Assembly: GCA_036873135.1 (NCBI GenBank)
Contig: JAPTYO010000008.1
Coordinates: 35,412,819-35,476,818 of the forward strand
Source: Clarkia xantiana subsp. parviflora
Taxonomy: Eukaryota > Streptophyta > Magnoliopsida > Myrtales > Onagraceae
DNA length: 64,000 bases
Direction of reading: 5' to 3'
The translations under genes were made by a program, and so were the position numbers. Below, one piece after another: positions 59,109-64,000 of this stretch. Position 1 is the first letter of the stretch. Every line of letters begins with the position of its first letter. Below the pieces are notes generated by a model. That model saw nothing but the letters and a program-made list of their open reading frames with translations, had not been told where the DNA came from and ran no database searches.

Positions 59109-60240
59109 GCTCCCACTAGCCGGAATGGGAGGGTGCCTGTTAATGTATTGTCGTCCAAATATGCATCAACATTTCACTCCTTCGATCTGCTTCTTGCTTC
59201 CGAATAGTTCATACAAGGTTTGCCGTGCGACCGGCGGATACGACAGGCATCGTGATACTCATCTGTTATGAGTATTGTAGCGCCCACGGAACGTTGATTC
59301 CTTTTTCTCCAATCAACCCGTTGTAAACAATATTTATATTGTACCGCGTTGTATCCTAGGTCAACTCTTAATTCTCCTTTTGCCTAGTTTCCACATATGA
59401 ACAATTCTCCAAGGCATCCGTACAAGTATTCACAACCTTCAACTAATATCCGGTTGGTGGCCAGCAAGTGAATACAAGAGTCGGTGAATTACAGATGAAC
59501 TTGACAATCCCCATCGCTCATATCCTTATTCATACCCAACCGATTTCCAAAGACGTGGTCACTGGGCCTTTTTGTTCAGCACTACGCTTGTACGTCGGGA
59601 AGCGAGCATTGGGCCTGACCTTAGATTTGAGTTACGAGTCCGTGAGGATACTTTAGGTGCCTCTTCATAAGGCTCCTGGTATCAATCACACGCTCGAGGT
59701 GAAGAAGTTTGCGCATGCCAGAATCACGAGGATTCCTTCCTAGCACAACAAAGCTGTGACCCCGTGGTCGAACGTGGCACGCGTTGTATGAAGCACGCTT
59801 TCATAGCATATCTGAACCTTTTGGGTTGACATGAAATGGATATGTCAATCATGCTATCACAGATTCTCATCTGGCCCAGAATGTGGTTTAATGACGAACG
59901 AAGTTCATCACGGCGATATGCAAAACGAAGATCATGTCGAGTACTTCGAAACTAGATAATCGTTTTGCTTAATCAGGTTTATCCCCCTGTCTCTTAGCTA
60001 GTCTTGCTTGATAGAGGCCTCCCTCCACCGCAAGACTACTGTACCTGTGTGTCTAGGTAATGCCCACATTCGACATAGTTTGGTAGAGGATTGTGTCCTC
60101 CTACGACTTAGTTTATAGACCGTAAATCTGATGTAATAAAAACATTATGACGTCGATTGATCATAAACTCAGTTGCTATTCTTTCGCTTACAAAATGTAA
60201 CTTTCCAATATCAAAATGTTATCACAAATACATGTCATTT

Positions 60241-60640
60241 CTAAACCCTTCGCAATCCAAGCAGTTTTATGTGCTTTTCGAATATCTCCCTACGTAGTGG
60301 TTTAGTTAATGGGTCCGCAATCATATTATCAGTGGAAAAGTATTCCATAGTGATTGTATTGTCTTCTACCATAGATTTAGCATAGAAATATTTCACATCA
60401 ATGTGTTTGGTCCTATTATGGTACTTCAGATTCTTAACTGCCGCAATGGCTGCTTGACTGTCAGAGAAGACCTTCACAGGTTTATTCTCGACATCACCAC
60501 CAAGCAGTGCAGTTAGAAGCCTTTTGAGCCAGACCGCTTCTTGTGAATTCTTAGAGAGTGCTACGAATTTTGATTCCTTGGTGGACAGTGCGACACAAGT
60601 TTGCTTCTTGCTGTTCATGAAATGGCGGCATTAGCAAGGA
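60241..60640 (-). pseudogene. copia RNase H of C2
   Basis: The frame shows KKQTCVALSTKESKFVALSK (the catalytic E of MESEF is K here), EAVWLKRLL, FSDSQAAIAAVKN and HNRTKHIDVKYFYAKSMVED, ending MIADPLTKPL. It is more complete at the C-terminus than the C1 copy. The E-to-K change and a frame break before STTGG make it non-functional. Confidence 0.88.
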
Positions 60641-60776
60641 TGAACACTCCCCCTGTGGTGGACTTACGATCATCCGGATCGCCACTATAATCGGCGTCAC
60701 TGTAACCGGTCAAGTCTAACTTCTTACCCTCATATCACAATGCGTAGTCGGCAGTACCTTTCAGATAACGAGTTAT

Positions 60777-61690
60777 TCATTTTACAGCCTTTAAATGTTG
60801 ATAGCCAGGGTCTGAATGGAAACGTGCTACTAGGCCCACGACGTAATAGATATCCGGACGGGTGCATTGCATAGCGTACATCAAACTACCGACCATGCTT
60901 AAATACTCCGCACCTTTCATCTGTTCACGCTCTGCCAGGTTCTTGGGGCCGTCACGTTTTGACAGTGCACACCCAAACACCACTGGCGTATCCACGGGTT
61001 TGGCATCCTGTAATCTGAATCTTTTCAACAGTTTGTTGATATAAGCTTCTTGAGATAGACACAATTTCCGGGTAGCTCGATCTCAAGTAATTTTAATGCC
61101 AAAGATATATGTGGCCTCTCCCATGTCTTTCATCTCAAATACAGATGCCAACCATGACTTTGACTTGTTCATAAAACTCATGTCGTTTGCGGCAATGAGT
61201 ATGTCGTCCAAGTATAAGGTTAAAATGACATACTTAGACCTGGAGGTCTTATAATACACGTATGGATCCTCGTGAAGATTCACAAATCATTTTCCTATGA
61301 TTTCCTCGTGGAATCTGCGGTACCATTGCCAAGACGACTGTTTAAGACCGTAAATGGATCTTTGGAGTTTACAAACTTTATGTTCGTTACCAGGAGTAAT
61401 GAAACCCTCTGGTTGCTCCATATAGATCTCTTCCTCCAGGTTTCCGTGGAGGAATGCGGTCTCAACATCCATTTGGTGCATCTCGAGATCGAGACTTGCA
61501 ACCAAGGCCAGAATGGCCCGTACAGTGGTGTAACGAACATTGGGCGAGTATGTTTCGTCAAAGTCCACTCTGTGAAGTTATGTATAGCCTTTCGCAACAA
61601 GTCGAGCTACGTATCGCTAGACCTTTTCCATCAGTGGTGAGCCTTCTTTCAGGACTCACCCTATCCTTATGCCCCTGTGGTTAGCAGGTA
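60777..61690 (-). pseudogene. copia reverse transcriptase of C2
   Basis: Pieces in order: VARLVAKGYT, FDETYSPNVRYTTVRAILAL, QMDVETAFLHGNLEEEIYME, QPEGFITPGNEHKVCKL, YGLKQSSWQWYRRF, DPYVYY, LTLYLDDILIAAND (YLDD catalytic motif) and EAYINKLLKRFRLQDAKPVD through YAMQCTRPDIYYVVGLV. Frame breaks and stops (for example after HEEIIGK and after GIKIT) separate them. Upstream, VDLPANHRG marks the start of the domain. Confidence 0.9.
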
Positions 61691-63500
61691 AATCAACTAT
61701 AGACTTTTATGGCTTACATTTAGGCGATCTCTCTCATTTATTATTTTCCTCCATTTCTCTACTTGAGGTCTTTCCAGTGCATGTTGACAGTCGATAGAGT
61801 GAGGTTATCACTCTTCCAGATGGGATACTTCTTTGGAGAAGTTCGACGCCTTTGACTTTCGTCTAGGCTTGATTATCCCGTCCTTGAGTCTTAACGTCTC
61901 TCCCACTCGGAATAATGCCTCTTATCGGAGCATTTCTTCCAATTGGGATTAATTCTCCCACTCGATATGTTGCTTCTTATCGGAGCATCACTTCTATTGG
62001 GTACAAGAGGAGTGCTTTAACCATAACCGACAAGTTTCCTTATACGACTTCTCGGTCTCGGAGTTTTACTTCCAAGATGAATTCCTTGATCACTAGGATA
62101 TGCAACCAAGTTTTTCGGATCACTCCCACTGGGAACAATGGTTAGTATATGTAGTTGTGGCAATCCTGGTTCAACATTACGATAATCAGGTTCAACTTGA
62201 TTCGTCCAAACAGCAACAGTGATTACATGTGGTAGGTGTTTATTCCTGCCACTGGATTTATTATGAAAATGTTTCCATTATCATTTACCATGTCACTCAT
62301 TTGAGTTGCTGGTTCAAATCTCTCCCACTCGAATTAAGTGGGACCTGATGTCCGTAATATCCTCTCCCGTCTGATCAAGACTCATTATACTGAAACCGTC
62401 AATGCATCGAAAAATTCATCCTCAAGTATGTAAAGTGTCATGTTCGACCACGGCACCTTTTTTCTAGCTGTAAACATGTACTTTCAAATTGTAGTTCGCA
62501 TACTCTTTTCCTAGATATGTGTTTAATGCGCAAATTAATGCCGCATGGTGATATGATTTAACTCATTATCATTCTTCAGCTTTTATGGCGGCGTGTTTTA
62601 CCGATTACAATGGAACATAGTTTTACATTAATGTGAATCATTTTCTCATTATCCCATAGGGAACGTGTGGCGAAATGACTACAACATTATGTTTACAAAC
62701 TATGCATATATAAGTGTGTCATTTGATTTGAATGCTTAGCCTGACTTATCGTTCAAGGCGTACAAAAGGAAAATCGTTTAACCGACTTCATCCTTCTTCG
62801 TTTGCTAACTTATTTCAGAGATTTTATCCCATCTCCGATCTGAGCATTTTAGGTTTTCACCTTATGCGTCAGTCGATACTTTTACAAGGTCGTAGTAGCT
62901 TTCGAAGCCTACTTCCTACCGATGTAAACGTTATCAATAAGTTATTTCCGAAGGATTGCAAACGAAAATTCAGCACATCATCATTTAAACACTTCATTAT
63001 TAATCTCGTACTTTGAAACGATGTGTTCCGTCTTTTGAGGTCCACTTGTGCGCAATTTTACCGAGGTTCCAACCCTTGGTTAATTCGTTTCATTTCTGGA
63101 TTTAATCCAATTTTAATCCAATCGGTTTCTAACATGATTATCATCACAAATTATTTCATTCGTTGGAGTAATAATAAAGAAAGAGTTTTAATCGGTTAGT
63201 TCTTAGAGCTACGCAATCGATGGATTTTAATGGCATGATAGATTTAGATGTAGGAGAAAATGTATGGATTTGCTTGATTCTGCCATTTATAATGGCGTTT
63301 TTATTTTGGTTATTTACTTATTTCGGATCGATCCCGTTTTTAACCGAGTCGATTAATCTTGATAAGAAAAACTCTTTTCGAATCGAAAGGTAACTACTTT
63401 ATTCAATGAAACCGAAACAATGTAATCCAAAATTATAAATTAAACAAATAGAAAAACCAACACTGAACAATACTGGGGTCTCAGATCTCAAACTCGAAGC
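61691..63500 (-). pseudogene. Unreadable middle of copia C2
   Basis: Collinear with 16161-17900 of C1 and equally unreadable as protease or integrase. It has about 55 bp near 61930-61985, between two CTTATCGGAGCA repeats, that C1 lacks. Confidence 0.4.
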
Positions 63501-63992
63501 AATCATGAAGAAGTTTGATGGACTAGTTGTCTTAACCGAAATATACCTAAAAGGTATTGATATCATGGTGAGTAAAGCACCAGATCATCGTTTAGACTTC
63601 TTTTTGCTGGGGGTTGCCAAGCATTTCAGCATACCAATGAATCTTTCATCGAATGCTTCGGTCTCCTTTGGAAAATTTCCTTTTTTATCATCTGTTTCGA
63701 ATAGGTCTATTGTCGTCTTAATAGATTTGATCAAATGCGTTAGTCCTTTCTCGTTAACAAACCATGAAAGAGGAAACATTCTCATTACCTTCCGAGCCCG
63801 TGTCCATACGTCCAACTCATCAGCGGGATCATGATAGGCTATTATGCCGTCATCACTGCATAGAATACTGAAGTATTCCGCCATCAAGGCTCTAGCTTCA
63901 GCGGCCTTACCCTTACCGTAGCGAAGGCATATGGCACACCAAAGATGCAATGCACTGAGGTGTACAAATTCTCCATCTACTTCAGTTGACAA
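63500..63992 (-). pseudogene. copia gag remnant of C2
   Basis: The frame 63992-63585 reads LSALHLWCAICLRYGKGKAA, EARALMAEYFSILCSDDG, DPADELDVWTRARKVMRMFP, KTTIDLFETDDKKGN and DERFIGMLKCL, ending KKKSKR. This is the second half of the same gag seen in C1, in one open frame. The N-terminus lies outside the window. Confidence 0.65.
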
Positions 63993-64000
63993 CTGCGAGA

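Larger units (their letters stand above)
58506..64000 (-). mobile_element. Ty1/copia retrotransposon copy C2, 5' part outside the window
   Basis: Same family, order and orientation as C1: 3' LTR (58506-59108), polypurine tract, RNase H, reverse transcriptase, undefined middle, gag. It lacks the nested insertion and so shows the intact insertion site. The 5' LTR lies beyond the window, so its target duplication cannot be tested. All genes are broken, though less than in C1. Confidence 0.85.

Overview
The window is nuclear DNA from a flowering plant, probably a eudicot. It has two intron-bearing host genes, plant-type LTR retrotransposons (Ty1/copia and Ty3/gypsy Tat-like), plant L1-type LINEs with an RNase H domain, MITEs and a plant-mobile-domain (PMD) gene. 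There is no sign of bacterial, viral or organellar gene organisation. I cannot name the species.

Only two host genes look intact. AUG6 (24213-29507, + strand, 13 coding exons, about 733 aa) encodes augmin subunit 6, which acts in microtubule-dependent microtubule nucleation. A PP2A B'/B56 regulatory subunit gene (37605-40026, + strand, two coding exons, about 513 aa) carries a small solo LTR in its intron.

Layout. 1-8888: the 5' LTR and a long repeat-rich internal region of a minus-strand LTR element with almost no coding capacity; its other end lies outside the window. 9425-23644: a decayed minus-strand PMD gene split by a degenerate copia element (9788-21339), which is itself split by a recent non-autonomous LTR element (12692-15840). 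24213-29507: AUG6. 29951-34094: a minus-strand LINE just past the AUG6 3' end. 34264-37008: a cluster of foldback elements and hAT-type MITEs, one nested in another. 37605-40026: the PP2A B' gene. 40027-46409: AT-rich DNA with a 5'-truncated LINE, a Mutator-type MITE, a solo copia LTR and Helitron-like ends. 46415-54516: a complete but disabled Tat-like gypsy element with 735/736-bp LTRs and a CGATT target duplication. 54676-55525: a foldback element. 55635-57930: a truncated LINE. 58506-64000: a second copia copy, cut by the window end.

The clearest biological content is the insertion history. Target-site duplications and resumed reading frames give the order PMD gene, then copia (LTRs visibly diverged), then the small non-autonomous element (LTRs nearly identical). 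I found no convincing new functional system. The more unusual items are a palindromic array in one LTR that changed copy number between its two LTRs, three foldbacks sharing GGGTTAA/GTTAAC-type ends, and an intronic tandem repeat in which every unit carries a splice-acceptor-like site. Exon boundaries, divergences and repeat periods were read by eye, so they are approximate unless stated.
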